Below, in pieces: positions 1 to 10,801 of a stretch of DNA of 64,000 bases (positions are counted from its first letter, which is position 1; every line of letters begins with the position of its first letter). The position numbers and the translations under genes are program-made. Origin of the DNA: Tenrec ecaudatus (Eukaryota > Chordata > Mammalia > Afrosoricida > Tenrecidae); NCBI RefSeq assembly GCF_050624435.1, contig NW_027459193.1, forward strand, positions 30,959 to 94,958, given 5' to 3'. A model generated the notes under the pieces. That model searched no databases and was not told the DNA's origin. It was given only the letters and a program-made list of their open reading frames with translations.

Positions 1-150
1 TATTAACATGCAGCTATTCAAAGTTAAATGGAATTTATGGTTTCAGACATCTTTATATACATATTTATGATACATTTGGTATGAAATTTATGTAATAAAA
101 TAGCAATTTCCAAGGAGAGCATGGGGGTACTTGGGGCATTTGCTGGCCAT

Positions 151-218
151 ACATATGAAATCACATATACATATGAAATCACACATACATATGAAATCAT
201 ATACATATGAAATCACAG
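151..218. repeat. Minisatellite, four 16-18 bp units
   Basis: Four head-to-tail units starting ACATATGAAATCA begin at 151, 169, 187 and 203. The first two are 18 bp and the last two 16 bp, differing mainly in the CACATAT/CATAT spacer. No gene context is visible. Confidence 0.85.
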
Positions 219-1690
219 TGGCATTGTTAAGGCACAGTGGGGATTCGATGATGCAATTAGACAAAGAAACCACCAAAGACTCATATCTGCCTGTAGCATT
301 GTCAACTGGAAAAAGGAAGAAAAGTCTAAGGAAGGGCAATTTGGAAAGAAAAGACACACGCCAGGAGATACACCAGAAGAGATGATTTTAGAGTTCTGTT
401 TTCCCTTCATTTTTTTTTTTTTTCAGAAAATCACCACCCTGTTCTGTATTATGAGAAGGGGTGTAAATCTAGTGACTACGAACTTGTCAGTCACCATTTG
501 CCACTGCCAACCACCTATGGATTTCCTATAGGCAGATTTCATTCGTTGTGAAAATGAGATAATTGAAGCCATCTGTCTGCTTCAGACTGCTGGCTGTATG
601 GGTGACGCTTGCCTGTTGTCAGGATGAGTAATTTTGAGAGTGAAATTTTAGCCACAATAATTCACTGAACTGGTGTGGTTTGTTAGGGAGAGAGGATCTT
701 TTCAAAATTAAAGTAATTTCTTTTAAAATGGATCCTCCTACCAATTAGCATTCTAGCCAGCCCTGTTCTTCTGCATTTTTATCATGACAATAAAACAAGA
801 GTCCAATTCTATAGGGGATGGTTTTCTGGAATCTTCAGTCTCTCCTCCCAGACATCAGGATATTCATTGTGGTGCAGATCCTGAAAAATTAATCACAGCA
901 GATGCAACATCTATAGCTTGTATGGCTTCACAAATTTGCATGTGGTAACCCCATCTGAGGGTTAATTACATTTAAATAATTTGCTAATCATAAAGAAAAA
1001 TATTAAAAAAAGAAAGGTACAGGCTAGGAATACTCTTCCTCTGAATTTTGTAGGATGAAAAAACCAGTTGCCATTCATGAAGAGATCAGTGAAGATATGG
1101 GCACTATTGTGAAGTGTGGGTAAGAAACCAGATGGTGCCTGGCCATCAGATAGAACGGTGTATGGAGTCTTAAAGGTTTTTCTTAGAATAAGCGGCCATT
1201 TAAGTGAAGTCTCAAAGAAGTCCACCTGGAAGAAGCACACCAGCCTGTGTGATCCAAAGATTACAAATAATAAAATCCAAATCTAAAGGTGAGAATGGTA
1301 TAAGAGCTTTATTTATGAACACCTGGTTTTCAGAAGGCTATGGATGACAGTGGAAACCTAAAATCCATTTGCAGGGTCCACCCACAAGTTTAGCTGGCAG
1401 TGAATCCCTTCTGACCATAGTTTAGGGATGTGAACTGATAGCCTTTCTGTCAGATATTATGGCAGATGTAGTTAGATTAACATGAAACACCATATCATTT
1501 GATCTTTTAAAAATTGTTTCTGTTTTTATTGTTTCCACATTTCTTTTCAATTTAAGTTTTCTGTTTTTTGGCTTCCTGTTTGTGCTTTGCATGATATTTT
1601 ATATCTGAAATCCAGGATAGGTTAGGTAAATCTATAGAGACAGTAACTGGATTAATAATTATGTAGGGGCATGGCAAGCGTTTATCTTAT
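219..1690. other. Anonymous sequence, no gene seen
   Basis: AT-rich sequence with a short poly-T run near 410-423. I see no convincing exon, repeat family or RNA gene. Open frames here are short and unlike known proteins. Confidence 0.5.
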
Positions 1691-1697
1691 TCTCAAA

Positions 1698-1965
1698 GTT
1701 GTTAGTGTTAGGTGCCATTGTGTCAGTTCCGACCCATAGCAACTGTATCTATGCACAACATAATGAACCATGACCTGGTCCTCCACCACTGTTCCTGTGC
1801 TTGGGCCCAGGTGCCAGTCACTGTGTCAACCCGTCTGGCTGTGGGCCTCCTTCTCTTTACCAAGCTTGCCGTCCACTTTACCAAGCTTGCCGTCCTTCTC
1901 CAGGGAATGGCCATCCGTCTCACCATCCTTGCCTCTAAGGAGCACGCTGCATGTTACCAGAATTT
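1698..1965 (-). mobile_element. RTE LINE 3' end, truncated
   Basis: Starts with GTTGTTAGTGTTAGGTGCC, the reverse complement of the RTE 3' terminus common in this window, and continues through the CTCCAGGGA and CTAAGGAGCA blocks found in the other copies. An internal duplication of about 20 bp (CCAAGCTTGCCGTCC twice, 1860-1895) is specific to this copy. Confidence 0.8.
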
Positions 1966-2209
1966 TCATATTAAAAGCAATGGATAATCTTCAACCCAAA
2001 CCATCTTGCAAAGGTTCATTGGGATAAATTCTTAGAATCACACTGGCTATATCGAAATTACATATATTTATAATACTTTACAGGAAGACATGTAAACAAG
2101 TTTCAATTTTTAAAAGAACAACAGAGTCAAAAAGTGAAAATTAAGTCTTTTGCTCTTTTGTCACTTAGTCATTCAGTTTCTCTCCCCATTAATTGTATTG
2201 GTACCTGCT

Positions 2210-2405
2210 GGAGCCCTGGTGGCCCAGTGGGTTATGCACTGGGCTGCTAACCACAAGTCCAGCAGTTCAAAACCACCAAGCCATAATGCAGTTGAAAGGT
2301 GAAGTCCACTCCTCTGTAAGCAGTCTCAGATATCCACAGGGGGCAATTCTAACTCATCCTATAGGAAATCCGAATTGATACCATGCAGTGAGTTTGGTTT
2401 TGGTA
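2210..2405 (+). mobile_element. AfroSINE, near full length
   Basis: Begins GGAGCCCTGGTGGCCCAGTG, followed by the GCTGCTAACCACAAG block and the central TCTGTAAGCAGTCTCAG block. It ends near AATTGATACCATGCAGTGAG. The 5' half is tRNA-like in AfroSINEs, so the head would carry a degraded Pol III promoter. Confidence 0.88.
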
Positions 2406-2476
2406 TGCATCCGAAAGGACTGGATGGCCATGAACTTGCTTTGGTTTGTAAGGAACCCTCCAGAAACGTTTCATGC

Positions 2477-3026
2477 TGAGATAGTTAAAGTTTATTGTGC
2501 CTACCTGGCTGATAAACACATGTGGGATTAATTGATGGGTGAAGAAGTAAATGGCTCAGAAGAAGTTAATTGCCGGGTGAAGAAGTAAATGCCTCACCTT
2601 TCTAGTTCTCAGGTCTCTTGCTTTCTGATGGTCAGACCAGGGTGCAGCTGCCTTAGTCAGTTCCCTGCTTCAGCTGTCAAGGCTCACTTCCTGCAAGACA
2701 TCCCCAAGGAGAAGCCACATGGACCTACCCCCAATGCAGCCTTGGGTGCTGAAACAACCATGTAGAGGTCCCTGCCAGCGCTGAGATTCATACATGTTCA
2801 CTGACTCAGCTTTCCTCCTGCAGTCGGCATCATTGCATCTGTTTTGTGAGATGGAGGAGGACTTTGTGGATTGGCGTTGGACATATGGGTTAATGTTGGA
2901 CTTGTGGGCTTGGGCAGCACTGGGTTGGTATGCTTTCCTGATGTACACTTAACCTTTATATAAAACTCTCCCTTATAAATTTGAGTTTCTGTGTATTTGT
3001 TTCTTTAAAGTACCCAGACTAACACA
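2477..3026 (+). mobile_element. LTR-like element A1 with perfect 5-bp TSD
   Basis: A 550-bp unit starting TGAGATAGTTAAAG and ending CCCAGACTAACACA. It is flanked by CATGC at 2472-2476 and again at 3027-3031. TG...CA ends plus a 5-bp duplication fit an LTR (ERVL/MaLR-like) better than a DNA transposon. There is no adjacent internal retroviral sequence, so it would be a solo LTR. The family name is not resolved. Confidence 0.8.
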
Positions 3027-3031
3027 CATGC

Positions 3032-3540
3032 ATACAGAAGAAATTATGCATGTGGAATGCCTATTATTTGTGTAGAGTTACATCTTTTGTGGCATAGTAG
3101 TTTATGAGATGGAGAAAGATTTTGCCAGGACAATGACGAGAAGGTTTGGTGTGAACCTCCTGCTACACACATAGCTCTCCAGTCTTACCAGTTAGTCTAG
3201 CCATATGATGCCATCGTGATGGATCCCACCAATGAAGGGGGCTGTTCCTTTCATTTCAGTTGCCTAACACTTGACCCTGGAGGAAAGGGAGCCTCTGGAT
3301 GTGGGGCCTACGAGCTCCTGGGCACACAGTTTTGGATCTTGGATTGAATAGTGTGTACACCAGTTATATCACCATCCCTGCGATTCTCTTTGCTTCTCCA
3401 TTTGGGATATTATCTCTTGTTTTTTTTTATATTGAATAATGTGTTCATTCTTAGATATCTCCGTTGTTTTCATGAAAAAATATTACAAACTTATGAGAAA
3501 GAAGTGTCGGAGAGCTCACAAATGTGAATATCTTTAATTG
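3032..3540. other. Anonymous sequence, no gene seen
   Basis: Mixed-composition sequence with a T-run near 3420-3428. No repeat family or exon could be recognised. Confidence 0.4.
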
Positions 3541-4300
3541 ATCCTTAGTTTTGATTGATAGTTTATGTTTTGAATTTTATATCAGAAATTATTTTTCTTC
3601 AGACTCTTGAAAACATCTTATGACTTTTTCTTTTAATCTAGAAATTTTTAGGGTCTTTGTCTGCAATGAGTTGCATTTTCACAATATCACCAATTTTGCT
3701 GAGCTTTTAAAATCTAGAAACTGTCTTTTAACTTTGGGAATCTTTCTTGAACTATTTCATTCAGAATTCTTCTTAATCCCTTTTGTCTATTTTCTTTTCT
3801 AAGAATTCTTATATATATATATTTTTTGTATTGGATTTTTGTTTTCTTCTTTTTTTTTCATGCTCCTTTTCATTTCAATCTACTTTCTACCGGTTTTTAG
3901 GTTCTGTATGGAGATTTTGGAGTCCCAGTAGCACAGTAGGTTAAGCATTAGGCTACTGATTGCAAGGTTGGGAGAAAGGTAAAGCTTTCTGCTTCTGTAA
4001 CGATTTCTCGTCTCAGCAGCCTTAGAGTGCTTTTACTACAGAGTCATTAAGAGTTGGACTTGACTTGATGGCATTGGATTTGAATTTTAAAAATTCTATA
4101 GAGATTTTCATTTCTAATACAATGCTGTCAATTTCTAAGAATTGTTATTTACTCTCTGTATTTTTCCCCTTTGGCAACCTGTTCCTGCTTCAGGAAAGCA
4201 TTGTTTTCTATTATTATTTCATTGATATTAGTATCATTTTAAGTTCTTGTATCTTAGTTTCTACTCTTTCTTTTAAATTTCTTTATTTTAAACATAGATA
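3540..4300 (-). mobile_element. Old L1 3' UTR remnant split by an AfroSINE
   Basis: T-rich text such as TTTGCTGAGCTTTTAAAATC and GATTTTCATTTCTAATAC resembles the antisense of old mammalian L1 (L1M) 3' regions. The AfroSINE at 3919-4085 interrupts it. Identification is by general resemblance only. Confidence 0.5.
3919..4085 (+). mobile_element. AfroSINE inserted in an L1 remnant
   Basis: Begins GGAGTCCCAGTAGCACAGTA and ends near GACTTGATGGCATTGG. The left flank TTCTGTATGGAGATTTT (3902-3918) and the right flank TTCTATAGAGATTTT (4094-4108) look like a diverged target-site duplication. Confidence 0.75.
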
Positions 4301-4310
4301 CACACATGGT

Positions 4311-4376
4311 GGCTTCAAAAATTTATGGAAAATGGAATTAAGGGATAATATAATATTCCCATGAATTTTTAAAGTC
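4311..4376. mobile_element. MITE-like short palindrome
   Basis: CTTCAAAAATTTATGG (4313-4328) is nearly the reverse complement of CCATGAATTTTTAAAG (4359-4374), 14 of 16 positions. The loop is AT-rich. The whole is a 66-bp hairpin like small mammalian DNA-transposon derivatives; the family is not assigned. Confidence 0.5.
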
Positions 4377-4378
4377 CT

Positions 4379-4396
4379 ATGTGTGTATGTGCATGT

Positions 4397-4469
<73 letters not shown>

Positions 4470-4489
4470 CGAGACACAGAGAGAGAGTT
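4379..4489. repeat. Compound (GT)n(GA)n microsatellite
   Basis: A GT run up to about 4420 passes directly into a long GA run to about 4466, followed by an impure GAGACACAGAGAGAG tail. It directly follows the palindrome at 4311-4376. Confidence 0.95.
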
Positions 4490-4491
4490 TT

Positions 4492-5256
4492 AATTTTTTA
4501 TGTTAGAAGATTTCTTCATGCATTATGAAATCTATGCTTAACTTTTCATGATTAGAATTTAAACTGTTTTTCAGAAGCTCTGTGTTGCTGAGACTTGTTG
4601 ATTTGAAGCTTCACTTTTGCCATGTTAAACATGAGCTATTTGACTAAGTCTGTTTTTTTTTTTTTAATTTTACTTTGAGTCTGACCATGTTCTTCAGAGA
4701 AGAATCTTACAATCACAAGACTGGAGTGTAGAAATTGGGTTGCTATATTTTAGAAGTACAATAAATTCCTTAGGCCGATGATTTCAGAATTTACTCTAAA
4801 TATTGTTGTTTGTCTTCAAGAGCCTGTGCACACCAAAACAACATATTTCCAGTCCTCTGTCATCCTCATGATTAGTTGTGGATTGTATTCTTGGACTCTG
4901 CGGAATTTTGACTGACTGATATTCAGATATAGACAGCCAGATTTTCGTACCTAGACTGTTTTCACACAGCAGGTCTACCACAGCCTATTCAACATCCTAG
5001 CCACACAAATATTTTCTTGACTGATGGGTAGTGGCTGAACAGGAGACACATTGATTTGGAATCAATTCCAAGACCACTGAATCTATAGAACAGAGTAGAA
5101 TGTTCATAGATCATGCTCTGGACTGTAGTTGTTACAGGAACTGATCGACAGCTCTTTTCTCCCATCAAATAGTTGGTAGGCTCAAATTATTGATGGTCCT
5201 TAACCTTTATGACACTAGGGCTCACTAGTCTCCTCCATGGAAACCAAACATTCTAT
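4492..5256. other. Anonymous sequence, no gene seen
   Basis: Contains a poly-T run at about 4652-4664 and otherwise unremarkable sequence. No family or exon was recognised. Confidence 0.4.
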
Positions 5257-5261
5257 CTCAG

Positions 5262-5853
5262 TTGTTAAACAGGGTTCTCTAGAGAAACAAAACCAGGAAC
5301 TTCTGATTTTATATATATCTCTATACATCTGAGGATAGATATATACAACACGAAGGAATAATCCACATAGCAGTTAGAGAGCTCAGTTCAACTCACTTCC
5401 GTGGAAGAGTTAATATACTGGAAGTCATTCAACTCATGAGGGCCTCTGGGTCCAAGGTCAAGGAAGCAGACACTGAGCCTTCCGTAGGGCAATGCAGGCA
5501 GTCTGGCCACAGGCAGTGAACAGCAGGGCAGGTCTCCAACAGTCAGCAAGGAGACAAGGTCCGACAGTCCCAAGCTCAAGTGATATATACACCAGCAGCA
5601 TGGCAAAGCAGGTCTCAAAGGAACCTCAAGTTCTAGCAACACCATCCACCGGTTGGCAGTCCCACAGGTAGTCTAACTCGTGAGTTGAGGCAGAGAACTA
5701 GCAGCCACATGCTGGTCCATTCACCAAAGAGCAAGAGAGTGAGAGGTGGGGCTTGCCAAACTATATATCTCTTTGCCCTCCAATCGAACTGCGACCTTAT
5801 TCATTCCACATGTTCTTATTGGCCAGGTTGGCACAATAAACCTACCCATCACA
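5262..5853 (-). mobile_element. LTR-like element A2
   Basis: The reverse-strand copy starts near GTTAAACAGGGTTCTCTAGAG and ends CCTACCCATCACA. Flanks are CTCAG (5257-5261) and CACAG (5854-5858), a 4/5 match. It shares the TTGGCCAGGTTGGCACAATA block with copies A6 and A9. Confidence 0.7.
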
Positions 5854-6034
5854 CACAGAATCCCAAATGTCTCACATTTAGCATGTACATGTTCTTTGGA
5901 TCTTCATGCCTACAGCAGTGTATATTTCACCTTCACTTTCACTGTTACTCTCTGATCGTGAAACCCTCTTTAACTTCTTTCTCAGAAATATCATATCCAG
6001 AAAATTGAGATATAACTTTTTTTGAACTAAAAAG

Positions 6035-6245
6035 AACTAAACTTGCTGCCATAGAGTTGATGCTGACTTATAATGACCTAGTTTGCAGGTCCTACTTTTA
6101 GGACAAAGTAGAATTGCCCCCGTGGGTTTCTGAAGCTGTAACTGTAACATCGTCTTTCTCACTCAGAATGGACTGGTAGTTTCCAACTCATGACCTTGTG
6201 GTTAGCAGACCAACTCATAACCACTGTACCACCATAACAGATCTG
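6035..6245 (-). mobile_element. AfroSINE, reverse
   Basis: Reads as the reverse complement of an AfroSINE. The TGCCATAGAGTTGATGCTGA tail block comes first, then TAGAATTGCCCCCGTGGG, then the head GTGGTTAGCAGACCAACTC and CACTGTACCACCATAAC. Confidence 0.82.
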
Positions 6246-6421
6246 CCCAAGTCTCTTTTTTAGTGTCTCTTATCTAGATTCCCAATCCTCATCCAATCTG
6301 GTGTTGTCACTTTCTGAGCCTTGCAAAGATTATTTCCTGTAAATTAGGCTAAGTTCCTGTTTTTTTTTTTCACTGATGTATCATGGCTCTGTTGTCTTTC
6401 ATCAATTGTTTTTGTAGACTC

Positions 6422-6705
6422 TGTCATGGATCGAATTGTCTTGCTTTAAAGTATGTGTTGTAATTCTTAACACCTATGGTTGTGGTTGTAATCCCACACG
6501 TGGGAACAGGTTCTCTTTTCTGTGTTACTGTATACAATTAGATTTGTGTTTTGCTCCCACATGTTATCTTGGAACTCCTTTGATGGTCAGGTTTTGGGGG
6601 TGGATAGGAATTGGGAAAGGTCCAGAGCACAGGTTGTTGCTTGGAGAAGAAAAGCTAAAGCGAAGGCTATCTAAGGGCCCCTCTGTACTCTGAGTGAAAG
6701 AAGAC
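6422..6705 (+). mobile_element. Possible LTR, tentative borders
   Basis: Starts TGTCATGGATCGAATTGTC and carries TATGGTTGTGGTTGTAATCC, an order typical of old mammalian MaLR-type LTRs. GACTC occurs at 6417-6421 and at 6706-6710, but the right end is not CA, so the duplication may be chance. Confidence 0.4.
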
Positions 6706-6717
6706 GACTCAATATAT

Positions 6718-6785
6718 TTTGTTACTAGTTGCTCTGGCGTAAATTCCAACTCATGACAACTTTGCGTATAGCACAGCAAAATGTT
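6718..6785 (-). mobile_element. RTE 3'-end scrap
   Basis: About 70 bp around TTCCAACTCATGACAACTTT matches the 'TTCCGACTCATAGCGACC' core of reverse-oriented RTE 3' ends seen elsewhere in the window. Confidence 0.4.
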
Positions 6786-6789
6786 TCCA

Positions 6790-7323
6790 GGTAAAGAGAG
6801 TCAATTGAAGAGTGACCGTGAAAGGATGGCCCTGAGGGTAAGTCACATAGTTTTGCTTTACAATCATAGAAACTTTCATTGTTCAAAGCGTGAAGTTTTT
6901 ATGTGTCAACAGCTCCCATCTAGGTCTATGCACTCCTGAAAGCAGTATTTCCATAGCTCTGAATTCACGCTCTTCAATTGGCACTCTGTCAAAACGGCAA
7001 TTCTGATACCCTCAAGGGATGTAGATCACATTAGTTTTAAAGGTGCTTTTAAATTTCGGGGGAAAATGAAGCCTGAAAGGACAGTAGCAATTCTGTAGGG
7101 TGGCTGGAGGTAAGGCCTGCCAATGAAATTCTCTTAGGATAGCTTGTGCCATTTTCAAAGAGAAAGGAAGTACATAGTTCTTTTGGGAAACTTCTTGGCC
7201 TTTTTATCACAATGCTATCTTCAGTTTTTTTAAAGTCTTTTTTATTATAAACCTCTGTGACAGTGCTGCGTCCTTAGAGAAAAAAAAATATATGAAGATT
7301 GCCCTTTTGGTTCCTCAAAAATA
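6790..7323. other. Anonymous sequence, no gene seen
   Basis: Contains a short A-run at about 7281-7290. No recognisable family or exon. Confidence 0.4.
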
Positions 7324-7328
7324 GTCAC

Positions 7329-7807
7329 TCTGGTAGTTACATAATTTCATGTCAACGTGATCAATAAAGTGTAGGGGTGGAGTCTAGCCTGTCAATCAGG
7401 TCAAGCCTGTCAATCACGTCACAGTCTGATGGGCCTCCTTGTGGGTGGGGCCTTCTCAAAATGAGGGTCCTGGGAACTTCCCCCACCGCCTTCTCTGCCT
7501 TCACCCTCCTATTGTGGAGCCCTAGGGAGATACGGGTGAGCCCGGTGATGCAGCCATTGCCACTTGTATTCATCCTCCCATCGGCGTGCACCACCTGCTC
7601 TCTGCATCATTACATGTGAATGTGTGAGTCTGGAGAGAGAGGCGTTTAAGGACTAGCGTTGGACGTAATGGACTAGTACTGGACTTATGGACTTGGAGTT
7701 GGACTGGGATGGCATGTTTTCCTGATATACAATTACTTCTTGATATAAAGCTCTATCTTATATGAGTGTCTCTGGATTTGTTTCTCTTGTCAACCCAGCC
7801 TAACACA
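7329..7807 (+). mobile_element. LTR-like element A3
   Basis: A 479-bp unit from TCTGGTAGTTACATAATT to CCCAGCCTAACACA. Flanks GTCAC (7324-7328) and GTCAG (7808-7812) match 4/5. It shares the GGGGTGGAGTCTAGCCTGTC block with A11 (38.2 kb) and, reversed, A4 (9.3 kb), so these three form a subfamily. Confidence 0.75.
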
Positions 7808-7812
7808 GTCAG

Positions 7813-8264
7813 CATCACCTTCTGAGTTGACATCTTTGCCTGGAACTGGACTCTTCTAGCACCTCCATTCAGAGGCTCCTATGACTTTTATTGAAGGGAC
7901 CCTAAGGAAAGCAAGACAACTATAATTCTGGGAGACTTTGTCTTCAGTCATCCACCTAACAAAGAAACACGTTGCAACACATTTTGTCTGGAATAAACCC
8001 GTACATGTATGAACTGAAAACTTACTAGCAATGTTTTTTGAGTTGCCTTCATATTTGGGGCTCATAGTTCAACATTATGATCTTAGGGTTTTGATTAGTT
8101 ATTGTTGTGAAAAGATCTCTCTTCCTAGTCTATCTTGGTCTGGAATCTCTGAAATCGGTGTACCAGGAGTGAACTTACTGGGGTTTGAGATGTCAGTGGT
8201 GTGACTTTCAACAACATCCAAGCCATTGCAGAGTGACAAGCTGACATGAGGATGGCTGTACATC
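7813..8264. other. Anonymous sequence, no gene seen
   Basis: No repeat family or exon recognised. A short AAAC-rich run leads into the SINE that follows. Confidence 0.4.
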
Positions 8265-8282
8265 TTTAAAAACAAACAAACA

Positions 8283-8455
8283 AGACCCCCTGCCACGTAG
8301 TTGATCTCTACTCATACTGATCCTAGATAAGGTTACCAAGGTTCTACGGGAGGGAGCAGAAATACTCCCATAGAGCAGCTGGTAGATTTGAACCCCTGAT
8401 CTTTTAGGTTGGCAGCCCAACATGCAACATATTATGCCACCAATTTTGAGGCACA
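8283..8455 (-). mobile_element. AfroSINE, reverse
   Basis: The tail block CCCCCTGCCACGTAGTTGAT comes first and the head block GTTGGCAGCCCAACATGC ... TTATGCCACCAATTTTGAGG last. The central CCCATAGAGCAGCTGGT block is present. Confidence 0.8.
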
Positions 8456-9242
8456 TTGAAAGTAAACTTTGCCTGCTTTACCTTTTGTTGTTGTTGTTAA
8501 GATTGCTGAGCCCAGACGCTGTTCACAATGTTCAGCAAACTTAAGAGAGACACTCAAGGTTTTCTATCTACCCAAGTAATCTCAGCTCCATATCTAAGAG
8601 GGCGTGGCTGAATTTTGAAATGGGACTGGTGAGTTCATGTGCTGTCCGCTGACTAGTGAACGCTTCAGCATGCAGTCGCGCAGTTCCGTGTGGCATCTTT
8701 TGAAGTATTATACTTCCAGATGAACTTTTGCATAGGTAACGTGCCTAGAAGGAGCTGTGAGTACCACATTTAATAATGCTTCAGAGACATTAAGAGGAAA
8801 GAAACAGTTATTATTCATCCATCATACCCCATTATCAACTCACAGGCTGCTTGCTGAGCAGTCAATCCAACTTCAGCAACAGATGTCTCCTTTTCAAAGG
8901 TTCAGAACTGATCCCAACTGGCAGAGCTCTGTTTAATAAGTTAAAGGGGTGGGGGCTAGGGGAGGGAAACAAAGTAAGAGGGAAAGACAAATGCTTGAAC
9001 ATCTAAATGGGTATTAAAAAAAAAGATAAATGGTGCACTTTAAAGATCCAGCCATACTCTTGGTTCTTGAGGGAATCCTAGGCCTTTGCCTGAATTAGTG
9101 AAATTGCATTCTTTTCTATGATGGATCCAGAGGGTCACTTTTATGGGAATTTCTTGTTAAGCTCACTTCACATATGGCAGCAAAATTAAAATCTTACTAC
9201 AATCCTTACGTCAGTGGCACTTTCTGTGGCCTGCAGAAAGAA
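8456..9242. other. Anonymous sequence, no gene seen
   Basis: Holds a G-rich run near 8946-8967 and a poly-A at about 9016-9025. A TTGTTGTTGTT run at 8486-8497 may be a leftover RTE tail. Nothing else is assignable. Confidence 0.4.
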
Positions 9243-9958
9243 GGCACCCTCATAGTGCAGCGGATTAAGCATTGGACTACTACACCTAATGTGTTACTCT
9301 GGGTAGACTAGAGAAACAAATCCATGGACACGCATATGTATATAAGAAAGAGGTTTATGTACAAGAGCAATTGAACATGGAGAAAACATCCCAGCCCAGT
9401 GCAGATCAAGTCCATAAGTCCAATATTAGTCCAAATGTCTAATATCAATCTATAACGTCCTCTTCAGAATAACAAAACACATGCTATGAAGGCAAATGCA
9501 GGATGATCACAAGCCAGTGGGTAGAAAGTCTTTGAGTCCAGTCACGTTGTAAGCATCTCTGTGCTGGCAGGGGTCTCTCTGTGGCTTCTCTGGCTACTGA
9601 GGTCTGGTTGTGTTCATAGGGTTTGTCTTCTGCAATGTCTCCCAGGGAGTAGCAGAGAGAGAGAAGTGTTTTCTGCCTCCAAGAAGGAAGAACCAGATTT
9701 CCCAGAATTCTCAGAGAAGGCCCTGCCCACAAAAGTCTCATTGGCTATCTCCAGATTGACAGCTTAGACTCCACCCCTACACTCTTAATCCTTAAACTGA
9801 CACCAGACTAGGTGACTACCACACCTAACATCAGGATTTCAAACCCACCACCTGATCTGTGAGAAAACAATGAGTCTGTCTGCTTCCATAAAGGTTTGCA
9901 AGCTCAGAGACTTCAACTCTATTCTATAGGGTGGCGATGGGTCCGAATCAGGTCAATA
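9243..9958 (+). mobile_element. AfroSINE split by LTR A4
   Basis: The head is at 9243-9289 (CACCCTCATAGTGCAGCGGA) and resumes at 9824 with CCTAACATCAGGATTTCAAA and the body up to about 9958. The two parts join into a normal AfroSINE order when 9290-9823 and one CCTAA copy are set aside. Confidence 0.82.
9290..9823 (-). mobile_element. LTR-like element A4 inside an AfroSINE, perfect TSD
   Basis: A 534-bp reverse copy from TGTGTTACTCTGGG to GGTGACTACCACA, flanked by CCTAA at 9285-9289 and 9824-9828. The host is an AfroSINE, which fixes the order of events. Confidence 0.88.
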
Positions 9959-9961
9959 ACA

Positions 9962-10195
9962 GTTGTTGTTGTTAGGTGCCATTGAATCAGTTTGACTCAT
10001 AGTGCACACAGGTTCAACAGAATGAAACACTGCCACCTTTACAAGGATTCTATGTCTGAGCCCAATAATGCTGTGCGAATCCATCCTTGAAGGCATTCTT
10101 TTCTTCTCTGCCTTGCTACTTTACCAAGCATGCTGTCCTTCTCCAGAGACTGGTCTCTCCTGACAACATGACCAAAGTATGTGAAAGAAATGGCA
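9962..10195 (-). mobile_element. RTE LINE 3' end
   Basis: Begins TTGTTGTTGTTAGGTGCC directly after the AfroSINE tail, then runs through TACCAAGCATGCTGTCCTTC and GACTGGTCTCTCCTGACAAC. It is 5'-truncated. SINE and RTE lie tail to tail. Confidence 0.85.
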
Positions 10196-10199
10196 GTAG

Positions 10200-10619
10200 T
10201 TTTGCAGAAATAAGTGAAATCTTTGCTCTGATAATGACTCTATAACACGGGCTCTCAAATTTGTCGTCTCATGTCCCTTTACTCCCCAAATCTAGAGTTT
10301 TCTGTTCAAGGAGATTGCTTTCCTGTTTGGCCTCTAATGCTCCCTATTCATTCCAAATTTCTTTCCTTTGCAGAGATAAGTTTCCTCTCTTCTCAAAGCA
10401 CTCTAGCCCAGGAGTCAGGAAACTTTTTCTGCACAGGATCAGAGGGCAATGATTTTCAGTTTTTCCAGTCACTTTGTCCCTGTTGCAATCACTCAACCGT
10501 GCTATTACAAGAAAGCAATGCTGGCCATATGCAAACAAAATGAGTGTGGCTGCTTTGGCCCCTGCTGGTAACTTACTTATTCCTGCTCTCGAATCTTTTG
10601 GAATAAGCCTTGGAGGTGA
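10200..10619. other. Anonymous sequence, no gene seen
   Basis: Two overlapping open frames of 63 and 90 codons lie here. They resemble no family I know and show no splice context. No repeat family recognised. Confidence 0.4.
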
Positions 10620-10644
10620 AGGACCTTATACACAGGATTGCTAG

Positions 10645-10772
10645 CTGGAATTTGCATTCACTAGCCACTCCTTGGGAGAAAGATCTCTCCCAAACTCCTG
10701 CTTCCTTAAAGATTTGTGGTCACAGGAAACTCACAGAGTCATTATGAGTCGGCATCAACACAATTACAGTGG
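10645..10772 (+). mobile_element. AfroSINE, 3' half
   Basis: CTAGCCACTCCTTGGGAGAA, CTGCTTCCTTAAAGATTTG and TCATTATGAGTCGGCATCAA follow in the AfroSINE order. The head is missing or unrecognisable. Confidence 0.65.
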
Positions 10773-10801
10773 TCATTTGGGCCTCTTCTCAAAACTCAAC
10801 T

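Noticed and set aside
151..218. CRISPR-like array
   Set aside because: There are no unique spacers; units are contiguous in a eukaryotic context, so it is a minisatellite.
4283..4477. Reverse frame with long Leu-Ser and Thr-His runs
   Set aside because: It is a translation of the GT/GA microsatellite.
6417..6710. GACTC pair as proof of an LTR insertion
   Set aside because: The right border lacks the CA end, so the match may be coincidence; kept only as a tentative feature.
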